A stretch of DNA of 64,000 bases from Bufo bufo (lineage: Eukaryota; Chordata; Amphibia; Anura; Bufonidae): positions 63,333,371-63,397,370 of the forward strand of contig NC_053393.1 of assembly GCF_905171765.1 (NCBI RefSeq). Direction: 5' to 3'. Position 1 is the first letter of the stretch. Each line of letters opens with the position of its first letter. This document shows positions 46,032-57,326 of the stretch, piece after piece. Position numbers and translations under genes: made by a program. The notes under the pieces were generated by a model. It saw only the letters and a list, made by a program, of their open reading frames with translations. It searched no databases and was not told the DNA's origin.

Positions 46032-46502
46032 TGTTCTTTTGTTTTGGTTTCATTTTGACATCTCTTCTCCCTCTCCCAGCTGTCATCTATTAGCAGTGAT
46101 TGCCTCCCCTTTATATCCCCTCCCATACTGCCTCACTTTGCGGTTTATACTACTTCCTGGATTGTGCTCACTGCTAGAAGTTGCTACTGCTGGTTCCTCA
46201 GATAAGTCTATCCCTTTATTTGTGTTTTCCTGTTGGCTTGATTCTAGGTGACCCTGACTCCCTCTGTATTAAGTGCAGGGAGCCGGTGGTCGTGTCCCCT
46301 CACTATTATAGGGGTTTCAGGTGTTACTCAGTCGAGGTACGTGGACATGCAACTTTCTATCATTGAGATCTTTGCATGGGCTGAGCAGTCAGGGAGAGCT
46401 CTAGGGCTTTAATAGGGCTCACCCTTTTGTTCCTTAGTTTGGGATCAAGTCAGTCGGATCTTTATTTGTTACTTCTTGTTTTCTGCAACACCATCCGTGA
46501 CA
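45974..46502 (+). repeat. 3' LTR of the Gypsy element
   Basis: 529 bp, TGTCACC to GTGACA, preceded by a polypurine tract. It is the longer of the pair, retaining 24 bp missing from the 5' LTR. Confidence 0.95.
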
Positions 46503-46507
46503 ATAAC

Positions 46508-48042
46508 AGAAGTAGGCTGGACCAGCAATACTGTAGTGCAGAACGAAATACCACCCCAGCAGAACCAAATACCACAATGCAGCACATAATACTGCCTCAG
46601 TATGAAACGGCAATGCAGTTACATTTAGGAGGGCACCTGTGGCTGCTGGACAGGTAAATAAGTACCTGATACTCATACATTCTTTACTGCTGAGAGCATC
46701 AGATCTTTATGTACCTGGCTGGCCACCATGAGGAGGACTTGAATGGCCACCTGGACATCGGCCCACCAGGAAATTTCCCTGTATCGTCCATGGCCAGTCC
46801 GCCTCTGGCCATTGGTTCAGATGTGGTGAATATGCTACAGATGTGTGAACTCCATGCTACAAATAGGGGACCATTTTTAGAGGGGTTTTTTTTCTGCTTC
46901 TAGAAGAGAACAGAAAAATGGAAAGAACCATGTTGATGGGAACATAGCCTAATTTACTGAAAGCATGAATGGGGGCAAACTGGTTTTCTAAGAGGGGTTT
47001 CAAGCCGCCCAGCTATATCTTAAACCTCATAGGACCTCAGTGCAAAATCTATAACAAGGCCCCAAGTTATAATGGGTCATTCATACTATAGGTGTCTCAT
47101 TATGTGGCATAGGGCTTTGGGTTTCACTAGCACTCTGACCCAGGCGCAACTGCTACCTCTGTACTCTCTATAACTATGTCCTGCAAATATGGGTGAAATA
47201 CTTTAAAGAGATGCTTTTACCATTTGGACACAAATGCATACTACCATATGCGTTTTGCTGCATATTGCTTGTCCTTGCAGCATACTACCAGCACATGAGA
47301 ATACAGTTTGATGGGAAATCCATGCAGGGTGGATATGCTAAGGATTTGCAGCTACAGATTTGTATGTGGCATGTTTGCAGCGTCTTACGGTACAGCCACA
47401 CGGTCAGGTTTCTGCAGGTCGTTTTGGAAGCTAAGGCCAGGAGTGAAGTCAAGTCCTTTAGTGATCCACTCCTAATTTTGGCTTCCAAAACTAAATGCAG
47501 AAACCTGACCATGTGGTTGCACTCTTACAGTACAATTTTAAGAAATCTCATCCACAAGGTGTGAAAAAATCTTCAGCATATATTGACCTGAGATGCAGAC
47601 TAAATCCTCAGCATGTCAATGTAGCGTACGTGTATTCACCCTTTGCATTGGAAAATTTGCTGCAAATCAGCAGCGGAAAATATAATCCTTGCATCTGTAC
47701 CCTTGCTGCATATCTAAAGCGAATCCATAGCAATTCCACAGAAAAGGCGGCATCTTTTACATGTGGATTGTGCTACAGATTTCACTGCAGATTTTACTTA
47801 GATTTAGTGAAATCCGCTGCATTTTCCCAACAGAATGAGCATACTGCGGATGTGAACATTTCCAGCATGTGGACAGCATTGTTAAAACAATGTCCACGTG
47901 TATTTGTATCATGGAGTTCACACATCTGTAGCATATTCACCACATCTGTACTTATCCATAGGGTTCACCCACACGGGGCTTTTCCTTTATGCTGCACTTA
48001 TGTCTCGCATGGATGTACCTGCTATAATATTTCTGGTTTTAA
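46508..48042. other. Unassigned DNA with a fold-back at 47385-47525
   Basis: At 47400-47430 CACGGTCAGGTTTCTGCAG and GTTTTGGAAGC are inverted at about 47480-47515 (GCTTCCAAAAC ... GCAGAAACCTGACCATGTG), giving a hairpin of about 120 bp. 47560-48030 resembles MITE interior (CCTCAGCATGTCAATG and similar). Open frames at 47193-47564 and 47495-48076 cover these repeats and show no family motif. Confidence 0.45.
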
Positions 48043-48470
48043 AGGGATTGTCCAGCTTTTAAACAATGTTTCATAGAACCCCCTTTCCCCCTTTCCCCGG
48101 ACCTGCGGAGGGAAGCATACTTACAGTACCTGCTCCTCACTGCTTGTTTCCAGCACCTTCAGTTCAATGCTCTCCGGTTCCCTGCTTGTCAACTTCTGGA
48201 GTTGACTTGGGTCTTGTGTGCTGCTGCAGGCAATGACTGGCCGCTGTGGTGACTTTGCCCCAAGTGGCATGTCACTGGTTCACATGTAACTTGGGGACAA
48301 ATCATAGCTTCAGCCATTAATTTACTGCATCGGCACACGTGACCCCCATGGAGCCGGAGCGTGATGAACCAAGGAGCTGGAACAGAGTGACGGAGAGCAG
48401 GAAAGTATGCTTCCCTTTACGGGTCTGACAGGAAGGAGGGGGTTTGCTGCCGAAAACTGTTTCAAAGCAG
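48043..48470. mobile_element. Probable T2/Kolobok-type MITE, right end decayed
   Basis: TTAAAGGGATTGTCCAGC at the left. Interior arms GGAGGGAAGCATACTT and AAGTATGCTTCCCTTT are inverted. No clean right TTAA end was found. Confidence 0.5.
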
Positions 48471-48872
48471 GATATGATCAGTGGCCAGGGTGGGACCCAT
48501 TCTAAGTTTTGCTAAGAGGCCCTATAAAATCTGTTTATGTCCCTTGACCAGGGTCGGGCTGCCCCACCAAAGTACCAGAGGATCCTCCGGTGGGCCCAGG
48601 CTCTAATATCATAATGGGTCCCAATTATCCAAGAGAAAAAAAATTGGCTGCCAATCACTTGTCACTAGAGTCTATTTCTTTGATTCAAGAATAATTTCCT
48701 CTGGTGGGTCTAAGGAACCTCAGTAAGACATTGCCCTGGACCATGGGTGCAACTATAGCTAAAGCAGCCATAGCACTTGCTATGGGGCTCAAAGCTTGTA
48801 CATTGTACCTTTTTGGGCAGAATAACAATATGGTGGCTTTTTGCTATAATCTGATATGGGAGCTCTTACACA
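48471..48872. other. Unassigned interspersed repeat material
   Basis: 48545-48600 has GGGTCGGGCTGCCCCACC and GGATCCTCCGGTGGGCCC, a repeat end also seen near 12960-13000. No gene. Confidence 0.4.
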
Positions 48873-49126
48873 TACAGTCAGATCCATAAATATTGGGACA
48901 TCGACACAATTCTAACATTTTTGCCTCTATACACCACCACAATGGATTTGAAACGAAACTAAGAAGATGTGCTTTAACTGCAGACTGTCAGCTTTAATTT
49001 GAGGGTATTTACATCCAAATCAGGTGAACGGTGTAGGAATTACAACAGTTTGCATATGTGCCTTCCACTTGTTAAGGGACCAAAAGTAATGGGACAGAAT
49101 AATAATCATAAATCAAACTTTCACTT

Positions 49127-50497
49127 TTTAATACTTGGTTGCAAATTCTTTGCAGTCAGTAACAGCCTGAAGTCTGGAATGCATAGACATTACCAGACGC
49201 TGGGTTTCATCCCTGGTGATGCTCTGCCAGGCCTCTACTGCAACTTCAGTTCCTGCTTGTTCTTGGGGCATTTTCCCTTCAGCTTTGTCTTCAGCAAGTG
49301 AAATGCATAATCAATCAGATTCATGTCAGGTGATTGACTTGGCCATTGCAGAACATTCCACTTCTTTCCCTTAAAAAAAAACTCTTTGGTTGTTTTTGCA
49401 GTATGCTTTGGGTCATTGTCCATCTGCACTGTGAAGCGTCGATCAATGAGTTCTGAAGCATTTGGCTGAATATGAGCAGATAATATTGCCCGAAACACTT
49501 CAGAATTCATTCTGCTGCTTTTGTCAGCATTCACATCATCAATAAATACAAGAGAACCAGTTCCATTGGCTGCCATACATGCCCACGCCATGACACTACC
49601 ACCCCCATGCTTCACTGATGAGGTGGTATGCTTAGGATCATGAGAAGTTCCTTTCCTTCTCCATACTCTTCTCTTCCCATCACTCTGGTACAAGTTGATC
49701 TTGGTCTCATCTGTCCATAGGATGTTGTTCCAGAACTGTGAAGGCTTTTTTAGATGTCGTTTGGCAAACTCTAATCTGGCCTTCCTGTTTTTGAGGCTCA
49801 CCAATGGTTTACATCTTGTGGTGAACCCTCTCTAACATAGAAACATAGAAACATAGAATGTGTCGGCAGATAAGAACCATTTGGCCCATCTAGTCTGCCC
49901 AATATACTGAATACTATGGATAGCCCCCGGCCCTATCTTATATGAAGGATGGCCTTGTGCCTATCCCATGCATGCTTAAACCCCTTCACTGTATTTGCAG
50001 CTACCACTTCTGCAGGAAGGCTATTCCATGCATCCACTACTCTCTCAGTAAAGTAATACTTCCTTATATTACTTTTAAACCTTTGCCCCTCTAATTTAAA
50101 ACTGTGTCCTCTTGTGGTAGTTTTTCTTCTTTTAAATATGCTCTCTTCCTTTACTCTGGTGAAGTCTTCTTTTGATTGTTGACTTTGACACACATACACC
50201 TACCTCCTGAAGAGTGTTCTTGATCTGGCCAACTGTTGTGAAGGGTGTTTTCTTCACCAGGGAAAGAATTCTTCGGTCATCCACCACAGTTGTTTTCCGT
50301 GGTCTTCCGGGTCTTTTGGTGTTGCTGAGCTCACCGATGCGTTCCTTCTTTTTAAGAATGTTCCAAACAGTTGTTTTGACCACACCTAATGTTTTTGCTA
50401 TCTCTCTGATGGGTTTGTTTTGTTTTTTCAGCCTAATGGTGGCTTGCTTCACTGATAGTGACAGCTCTTTGGATCTCATCTTGAGAGTTGACAGCAA
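49127..50497 (-). pseudogene. Tc1-like transposase, split by a LINE and frameshifted
   Basis: Starts at 50497 (MLSTLKMRSKELSL); the paired helix-turn-helix region includes KPIREIAKTLGVVKTTVWNI and the GRPRKT hook. After HQSK near 50155 the frame runs into LINE sequence. It resumes at 49804 with the DDE domain: [53 protein letters not shown] and SPDMNLIDYAFHLLK. The last motif has Asp where Tc1 enzymes have Glu (IE). A stop near 49235 and a frame change precede the original C-terminus (stop at 49127-49129). Non-functional. Confidence 0.9.
49838..50155 (-). mobile_element. CR1/L2/Rex1-type LINE 3' fragment
   Basis: The minus strand encodes the end of a LINE ORF (KRRKTTTRGHSFKLEG, YYFTERVVDAWNSLPAEVV, ending at 49933) followed by the 3' tail with GGGCAGACTAGATGGGCC and repeated TCTATGTT units. 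It is the same family as 32238-32964 but shorter. It lies in the same orientation as the transposase it interrupts, making a chimeric 88-codon frame at 49933-50199. Confidence 0.9.
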
Positions 50498-50839
50498 CAG
50501 ATTCCAAATGCAAATAGCACACTTGAAATGAACTCTGGACCTTTTATCTGCTCATTGTAGTTGGGATAATGAGGGAATAACACACACCTGGCCATGGAAC
50601 AGCTGAGAAGCCAATTGTCCCATTACTTTTGGTCCCTTAACAAGTGGGAGGCACATATGCAAACTGTTGTAATTCCTACACCGTTCACCTGATTTGGATG
50701 TAAATACCCTCAAATTAAAGCTGACAGTCTGCAGTTAAAGCACATCTTGTTCGTTTCATTTCAAATCCATTGTGGTGGTGTATAGAGCCAAAAATGTTAG
50801 AATTGTGCCGATGCCCCAATATTTATGGTACTGACTGTA

Positions 50840-51885
50840 GCTCTAATTTTTGCTTCTAACGCTGCCGTTTTAATTTTCTTACATTAGATGATGAGGCCCC
50901 CATCTTATTTCACTACGGGGCCCTATGAATTATAATGCACTGGACAACCTCTTAAAGTAAAATATCTTTTCTACGCCTACGTCGTTTGACGCCCCCTGTA
51001 GAAAGGGACACACATGACAGTTATAAGATCCGACTGGAGTTCTTTATAATGGAATATATCACAACAGAAACGTGTCTAAAAATCCAACTTTTTAAAGGCT
51101 TGGCTCATCACGGCTGTAATTCGATAGCATCGGACACTGTTATGCATTAGGGATAACATGTCATCTTCATCATCCTCATTGTCATAACCTAAAGTAAAGC
51201 TCATCCCTACTGAACCAAACCACAAAATGTTCCCTTTCAATGTAACTGATTTCATCAAAGGCCGTGCCGTCCTGCGTAATGAATACCAGCTTCTCGGCAG
51301 TTTTTTTTTTTCTTTTGGCTATGGCATCCTGCGTAAGTTACTGTGCTAAAAAATTCCTCTATGCGAGACACTGGACAATAGACGGTTTAAATAAACTATT
51401 GTCAGTCTGAATAAAGGGGCTCAGATTGTCCTATTTCAACCTCACATGACCTTATTCGAGCGAGCGCTCATTTCCCAAGTTACTTCAAATGATTTTTGTA
51501 GTTTACACAAAAGCGTAATGATTTTCCAGTGTGCTGGAGTGATTAAATTCTTTCTGCTCCCTTGGGAGGCAGGCGAGATGGTAATGGGATGCTGCCATCT
51601 TTTCAGCTGCCGCCGTTTTTTTCCTCTATTGCTGCATAGATTTCTTTTTTTTTTTCTGCAATTAATCGTTAAGTAGTCTATGGAAAATCTGCTTACTGAG
51701 AAGCATCCTATTACCGGTATTATAGGAATATCGCATGATGGCAAACAATCACGGAGGGTTATATAGACGTGAGAATGGCGCAATACAGGAAAGAACAGAT
51801 AATAAGTCCTAAACAAGCAGTTTTCTTGTTTTAGGGAATAGGGGTAAAAGTAAAGCATGCATGGTTTGATCTAACAGCAACTGCA
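50840..51885. other. Unique DNA; possible conserved non-coding sequence
   Basis: No element termini or tandem repeats were seen between about 51000 and 51850 apart from short T tracts. Open frames at 51076-51258 and 51442-51858 have no recognisable domain. Possible ancestral sequence, on composition alone. Confidence 0.3.
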
Positions 51886-51888
51886 TTA

Positions 51889-52182
51889 GGGCTCATGCAC
51901 AAGAACATTTTTTTTTTTCGTTCCCATTAAATTTTTTTACAGGTCCGTTTGTGGAACCATTCACTTCAATGGGGCTTGTCTGCATCTCCATTCCGCAAAA
52001 AGAAAATAGAACATGTCCTATTCTTGTCCGTTTTGCGGACGAGGACAGGCATGGTTACAATTGATCCACAAAAATAAAACGGATGCAACACGGACGTCAC
52101 ACAGATGTCATTCTTTTTTTTTTTTTTTCTTGCTGATCTGTGTTTTGCGGACCACAATATTCATACAGTCGTGTGCATGAGC
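51889..52182. mobile_element. Harbinger-like MITE, right end eroded
   Basis: Left end GGGCTCATGCACAAGAAC after TTA (51886-51888); right end GTCGTGTGCATGAGC without a clear TTA. Interior ACATGTCCTATTCTTGTCCG matches the group at 38781 and 20277. Contains T tracts. Confidence 0.7.
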
Positions 52183-52189
52183 AGAAAAT

Positions 52190-52380
52190 ACACTGATAAT
52201 CCAGGCACAGTGTCTTGTAGGGCTGGCTCAGCTGAATGTAATGATACCTCTCACTTAGCGATCCGTTGTTTTATTCAGTGTAGGTGCGGGTCCCTGGGGT
52301 GGCATCTATCAGACAATGGGGGCATATCCTAGTGATATAGCCCCATTATTTGTGATGGAAATACCCCTTTAAGTATATAT
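52190..52380. mobile_element. MITE fragment related to 57327-57840
   Basis: GATAATCCAGGCACAGTGTC, GGCTCAGCTGAATGTAATGA and CACTTAGCGATCC correspond to one arm of the MITE at 57327. The right part ends ATACCCCTTTAA (52360-52372), a T2-type terminus. Confidence 0.55.
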
Positions 52381-52411
52381 TTTGGGACTATAAATCATAC
52401 AGGTTAAGAGT

Positions 52412-52625
52412 AAAATATTGATGACCTGTCCTCAGAATAGGTCATCATAATCAGATTGGTGAAGGTCTGACTCCAGACTCTGCTTCCAATCAGCTGTTCA
52501 CAGCACTCACCGGAGTGCCATGGCCTCTTCAATCAGGTGATCAGTGGTGGTGCCCGGAGTCAGAGCCACCAATCAGATATTAATGAACTATGCTGAGGAT
52601 AGGGAATCAATATTTTACTCTTTTA
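52412..52625. mobile_element. Fold-back MITE (ATCAGATC family)
   Basis: AAAATATTGATGACCTGTCC at the left is matched by GGATAGGGAATCAATATTTT at the right. The internal AATCAGATTGGTGAAGGTCTG and CCACCAATCAGATATT arms are inverted too. Same family as 22100-22375 and 35740-35870. Confidence 0.65.
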
Positions 52626-52689
52626 ATATTGCAGGGTATATTACCTTTGAAAAAGCTGTTTAGTAGCAAAGCAAGCAGGGTCTTCCACA

Positions 52690-53028
52690 CCCATACTGGT
52701 AACCCCTTACCCACACCCCTACTGGCAACCCCTTACCCACACCCCTACTGGCAACCCCTCACCCACACCCCTATTGGCAACCCCTCACCCACACCCCTAC
52801 TGGCAACCCCTTACCCACACCCCTACTGGCCACCCCTTACCCACACCCCTACTGGCAACCCTTCACCCACACCCCTATTGGCAACCCCTCACCCACACCC
52901 CTACTGGCAACCCCTTACCCACACCCCTACTGGCAACCCCTTACCCACACCCCTACTGGCAACCCCTTACCCACACCCCTACTGGCAACCCCTTACCCAC
53001 ACACCTACTGGCAACCCCTTATCACCAT
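52690..53028. repeat. 26-bp minisatellite
   Basis: About 13 tandem copies of ACCCACACCCCTACTGGCAA followed by CCCCTT. Two plus-strand frames (52590-53036, 52774-53079) are open through the array and translate to proline/histidine-rich repeats; they are by-products, since the period simply lacks stop codons. Confidence 0.95.
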
Positions 53029-54516
53029 CTGGGTAATGCACATTTATTTTGTGCGTTGCTCTCATCACTGTTTATTTGATGCAGCATTATTTTATGAAAG
53101 TTTATTCAAGTTTATATGTCAAGTATAGTTTTTCTCATTTTTGACTTATTTACTTGTGGAACATCACATTTAGTTTGCTCCTTCCAAATATTCTGTGATT
53201 ATACAAAGTACATACAACTTTCCAGCATGAGTTATTCAACTTCACATGAGCAAAATAATGCCTGACCATGGTTTGCCTGGACCTCATCTCTGCTTTTATT
53301 TATATTCCTGTTCTTTGACGTTCGTTTTTTGGCCTGATATCTGTGCCCTTTATACTGGGTTACTGATAACCATCATCTATGGGTGGAAACCAATCCTAAA
53401 AATGTACTAATTCACTTCTCTGCTTATAAAATCCTGAAGGTCGTTTATAAAGGTTTAATATTCTATTAATATTACCCTAGAGATTAAAGCATAGCTCCAG
53501 AGATCCCCTCAAGAACTACTTATGATATGCATCTCAGTGTGTAAAGTCATGTTTTGTAGTCTGGAATACAAGCAAATGAGTAGGATAGGACTGTGTATGA
53601 GTGGGCTAACGGAGGGGAGTTGAAAGGAGTGGGAATTATGGAAGGCTTGCAGACAGAGTGACTGAGACCGGGCTGCAGCTCTACTGTGTGTGCAAAGCTG
53701 GGTTCCCATATATCAAGCTATCTGGCTTAGTTTCCCTTCTGAGGCCATAACTGATCCTATGGTTTTCTACTGGAACGTATGCAGTAGTTGGCGCATCAGT
53801 TTTTAAGATGTCTCCCTGTGCAAAACATAGCATGTACCATTTTGTGTTCACTTCTTTCAGACTATGGATGCTGGACCAATGCACTAAACTGTACAAACAT
53901 ATCATCTACCGCCTGACGAAGCCTAGTGCGAAATGCCCGTTGATCCACATTCCCTCAACATGTCAACGGGTGGGTAATTATCTTTACATTGCTATATCAT
54001 GGTGACACCTTCTCCTCCCATCAGTGATTTGGGAGTGAGGGGAGATTTCTCTCCCCACTTAGGTGTTTTGATATTACAAGGTGTATTAGGCCCCTTGGGT
54101 TAGATTGTATTATTATTGAATTGTTACTCACATTCGATTTGACATGTGATACCAGCTTTTTGGGGGAATGGTGTGACGAGGAGGGTCTTGCACTCAGTAC
54201 AGCATTCTTTGGATATAACTCCATTCTCTGATGGTTTTTTGTCCCATATATCATGTATTTTTTATAGTGATTACTGTATGTTTCAATAAAATCAGATTTT
54301 TTTTTATACATACTTTATAGGCATAAGCCCCTTATTCCCTTAGTGAGTTTGCTGTAGGTTATATGTCATCAGTTTTGACCAGCTCCAGCATAGAACAACT
54401 GGACAGACACAAATTAATATATGAGGACCTAACCTAATATGGCAGACAATGATAACTACAGTATTTTTAATTTAAATGTTTTTAAACACTTTGTCCAGGA
54501 TTAGATAAAGGGTCAG
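53029..54516. other. Unassigned non-coding DNA
   Basis: Mostly unique. At 53912-53945 CTGACGAAGCC, GCGAAAT and CCGTTG resemble a decayed hammerhead-type motif of retroelement ends. CAATAAAATCAGATT followed by a T tract near 54285-54305 looks like a retroposon 3' end. No gene. Confidence 0.35.
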
Positions 54517-54524
54517 CTTTTTAC

Positions 54525-55082
54525 TAGTGTTGAGCGAATCGAAGTCCACCAAGTGGACTTTGATCCAAATTCCAGGGAAAATTCAATTCGCCACAAAGCC
54601 GAATTTCCTTGTGCTTTGTGGCAGCGAAACGATTTTACCTGAATGGCGGTAAAAAAATGTAAAAAAAAATCATACTTAACACATCTGTTTGAGTGCACGA
54701 AATCCCGTGCGCGGTGACGTATGATGTCACCACTCCGGCCAACATCATCACAGGCCGCACAAGGTTTCGCACTAGATCTACAATCAAGATGGCGGCGTCC
54801 TGTTCTTCGCAATCAAATGGATGAGGTAAGTATGATTTAATTTTTATTTTATTTTACACTTCAATATTAATGTCAGATGCCGTGATCAGCGATGAACGTG
54901 GCATCTGAGGGGTACAATGATTGGGAGGGGCACAATTGCCGTTCCCTATCATTGCACACACTACTTACAAAGAAATGTGCTTTGTGACGAATTTGTGATG
55001 TAAATAATCCTACAAAGCTAGTTTTTTGGTAAAATTCTGTGAAGCAGCCAAATCGATTTTTTCAATAATTCGCTCATCTCTA
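54525..55082. mobile_element. hAT-type MITE, 558 bp
   Basis: The left end TAGTGTTGAGCGAAT and the right end (ATTCGCTCATCTCTA) are inverted, with a perfect 8-bp duplication CTTTTTAC (54517-54524 and 55083-55090). The middle has inverted motifs around AATCAAGATGGCGGCG and TTTGTGGC/GCCACAAAG. Same family as 59038-59586; its ends also resemble those of the larger hAT element at 59597. Confidence 0.9.
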
Positions 55083-55090
55083 CTTTTTAC

Positions 55091-55748
55091 TATAAATAAT
55101 GTCATGCGTGTCCATGGTCTGTGTCTGCAACTGTAGTTCAGCTGTGTTCACTTGAATACTGCAATATCAGACGCACCAATGGACGTGCATGACATCATCG
55201 GCATCTTTTAAAATATTCATTTATGAAGGTAGCTGTAATTTCTTTTACCTTTATGACTATGTCCATGCAGCTTTTTCTTATTTCCTGTGATATTATGTCC
55301 ATGGGTGTTAGGGGAGTGTCTATGTAACTAGCTGGGTGGGAGGAGCTATAATCTACCTGAGGTGTAAGGAGAAGTGCATCATGGGTTTGGTTGGATACCG
55401 AAACAGGAAGTGCTACAGACAGGATGGAAATAAACCAAAGCAATTGGTTCACATCGTGAACATGGGTCAGGAGAGTCCAAACTGAAAAAGACAAAGCCTA
55501 GGGAAATATGTACATGAGGTAAGCAACTACATGAGCATATCTGTTAAGAACCATAGTATTCCCGGAATACCCCTTTAAGCTCTACTAGACTATGAGTGTT
55601 ACTAATTAATTAAGCTCACTTTTCCAAAATATAAAAAGCAATTTATTAACACAAACATTTCATACACTAGTTTTCAACCATACTTGGTTGGAGTGAATGA
55701 GCCAAACATATTTAATTTTTCAATTTAAATTTTAGAGGTGCATTTCTC
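55091..55748. other. Unassigned non-coding DNA with a MITE right end
   Basis: ATACCCCTTTAA near 55567-55578 is a T2-type right terminus. The 99-codon minus frame at 55195-55494 has no recognisable domain. Confidence 0.4.
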
Positions 55749-55752
55749 TTAA

Positions 55753-56188
55753 AGGGGTTGTCCAGGTTCAGAGCTGGACCTGGAGATACCCCATTTTCAC
55801 CCCTCCAACCCCTCTGAAATGAGCACCGTACCATTTCATGATCCGATGCTCTCCCTTGCCCTGTGCTGGATCAGTCAGCAGTGTTCCCGGTGACGTCACC
55901 GTCTCTGATAGGCTGGCTTTAGCACTGCCCTAGCCGTTTTACAGGCAGCGCTAAAGCCCGTCCATTAGTGCCAATGACGTCACCGGGCTCATTGCTGGGC
56001 AGAAGCCTCCGCCTAGCAGTCCTTATGGAGAGCCCGGTACATCACATGGATCTCCATAAAATGCCTTTGCCCTACGCAGGGAAAAGGAGAACATCGGAGC
56101 ATCAAATTCTCTGATGCTCATATTAGTGGGGCTGCCTGGGTGAAAACGTGGGTATGTCCAGGTGCAGCTCTGAACCCGGACAACCCCT
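55753..56188. mobile_element. T2/Kolobok-type MITE
   Basis: Flanked by TTAA at 55749-55752 and 56189-56192; ends AGGGGTTGTCCAGGTTCAG and inverse (TGAACCCGGACAACCCCT). Internal arms around GGTGACGTCACCG. Same family as 4330-4617 but longer. Confidence 0.85.
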
Positions 56189-56192
56189 TTAA

Positions 56193-57322
56193 TGAATATA
56201 TAATAAATATAAATATATAACATCCTGGCATGGCCTAAAGACAGAACATGAAATCTACACATGGTACAAGAAGGTATAATTATTTTTTTTTTTTGCACCT
56301 TCATTCTCTGTATGTACTAATAAAAAAATTTGCTGGCTCACCCCAGCCCAATTCAATCTACCCACCTTTTTTGCCACTTGGCGAGAGCCTAGAGAAATCA
56401 CAAATTTCAGTGTAAATGTGGCCTTTTTTTATCTCTAAATATTACATGGGCTAAATGTATTTTTGATCTTGAAATGTCTCTCGTACAATTTTTGCTTCCC
56501 TGGCAATGTTCTTTTATTCTTTGACTTTTATGCTAAGACAAACGGCAATCATTTTGGCATTATAAAGGCAGATTGTTGAGATATTGAGGACTTGGAAACA
56601 TTTTTTAAAAATAGATTTAATGCACCAGCTCGGCCACAGGAAAAAAGAAATGTTGGATTGTTTGGAATGGCCCACATCTTGCAGTGAAACTGATTGAAGC
56701 AATTCTTTTCTCCAATAATCTTTTAATGACCACATCTACAGTGATTTAACCCAAAGGACATTAGGTCATTTTTTTGGGCAATCGAGACTGTAGATACCTC
56801 AGACTACCACAGCTAGAAAGCATGATAAATTATGTACAATGAAGTTGAAAAAAAAATAATAAAATGTATACGTTATTTATGCAAGGTTTGTTTTAGTCTT
56901 CAGCGTAAAACGTTTTGGACGGCAGCCTGGAGAATGATAAGTTAAACTTTCCTCCGACTCAAGTCTTATGAATTTTCCATCCTTGCACATTCAAGGAGAA
57001 TGGGCTCAATAAATTCAGTATAAAATATACAAAATATAAGTCAATGAAAGAAAGAAAAAAAGCCCGCTGTGAGTACATTACAGCACTTACAGAAACTGTA
57101 GACATGCCGCTTCTCCCACCAGTCGGGGTTCTGCCAATACAAACAAATACTGCAGACCTTTCCAGCCCTAAAGCTCCTACAGATACTACTAAAACTTTTT
57201 TTTTTTAGACAGACCCAACTATGTAACTTTTACATTTCTTCAACTGAAAATTGTTAATTATAATATCCTATGCAGCGCTAGGATTTCATTTGAACGAGTT
57301 CTGATCAGTACGCACAACATAA
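56193..57322. other. Unique DNA; possible conserved non-coding sequence
   Basis: From about 56400 to 57300 no repeats or coding frames were noticed. Only short A and T tracts break it. Retention of ancestral sequence is possible; no gene is supported. Confidence 0.3.
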
Positions 57323-57326
57323 TTAA

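Larger units (their letters stand above)
40457..46502 (+). mobile_element. Full-length Ty3/Gypsy chromovirus-type LTR retrotransposon with a MITE inside
   Basis: Two LTRs beginning TGTCACC and ending GTGACA bound a gag-pol interior; the 5-bp duplication ATAAC is perfect (40452-40456, 46503-46507). Total 6046 bp, about 5.28 kb without the 767-bp MITE. Order: LTR, gag with zinc knuckle, protease, RT, RNase H, integrase with C-terminal chromodomain, purine-rich tract (AGAGGGAGGGG at 45960-45970), LTR. The integrase-last order and chromodomain define a chromovirus. By eye the LTRs differ at roughly a dozen positions plus one 24-bp gap, so the insertion is fairly recent though now inactive. Confidence 0.96.
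48875..50837 (-). mobile_element. Tc1-like transposon with a LINE fragment inside its transposase
   Basis: The ends CAGTCAGATCCATAAATATT and inverse (AATATTTATGGTACTGACTG) are flanked by TA (48873-48874, 50838-50839). Terminal repeats are long (about 220 bp, shared blocks: CTGCAGACTGTCAGCTTTAA, GGTGTAGGAATTACAACAGT). Without the LINE (about 320 bp) the length is about 1.64 kb. The transposase is on the minus strand. Confidence 0.93.

Noticed and set aside
47193..48076. Two overlapping open frames of 123 and 193 codons
   Set aside because: They run over a fold-back repeat and MITE-like sequence, and show no protein family features.
53912..53945. Hammerhead ribozyme
   Set aside because: CTGACGA is present but stem II is only two pairs and the expected palindrome after GAAA is lost.
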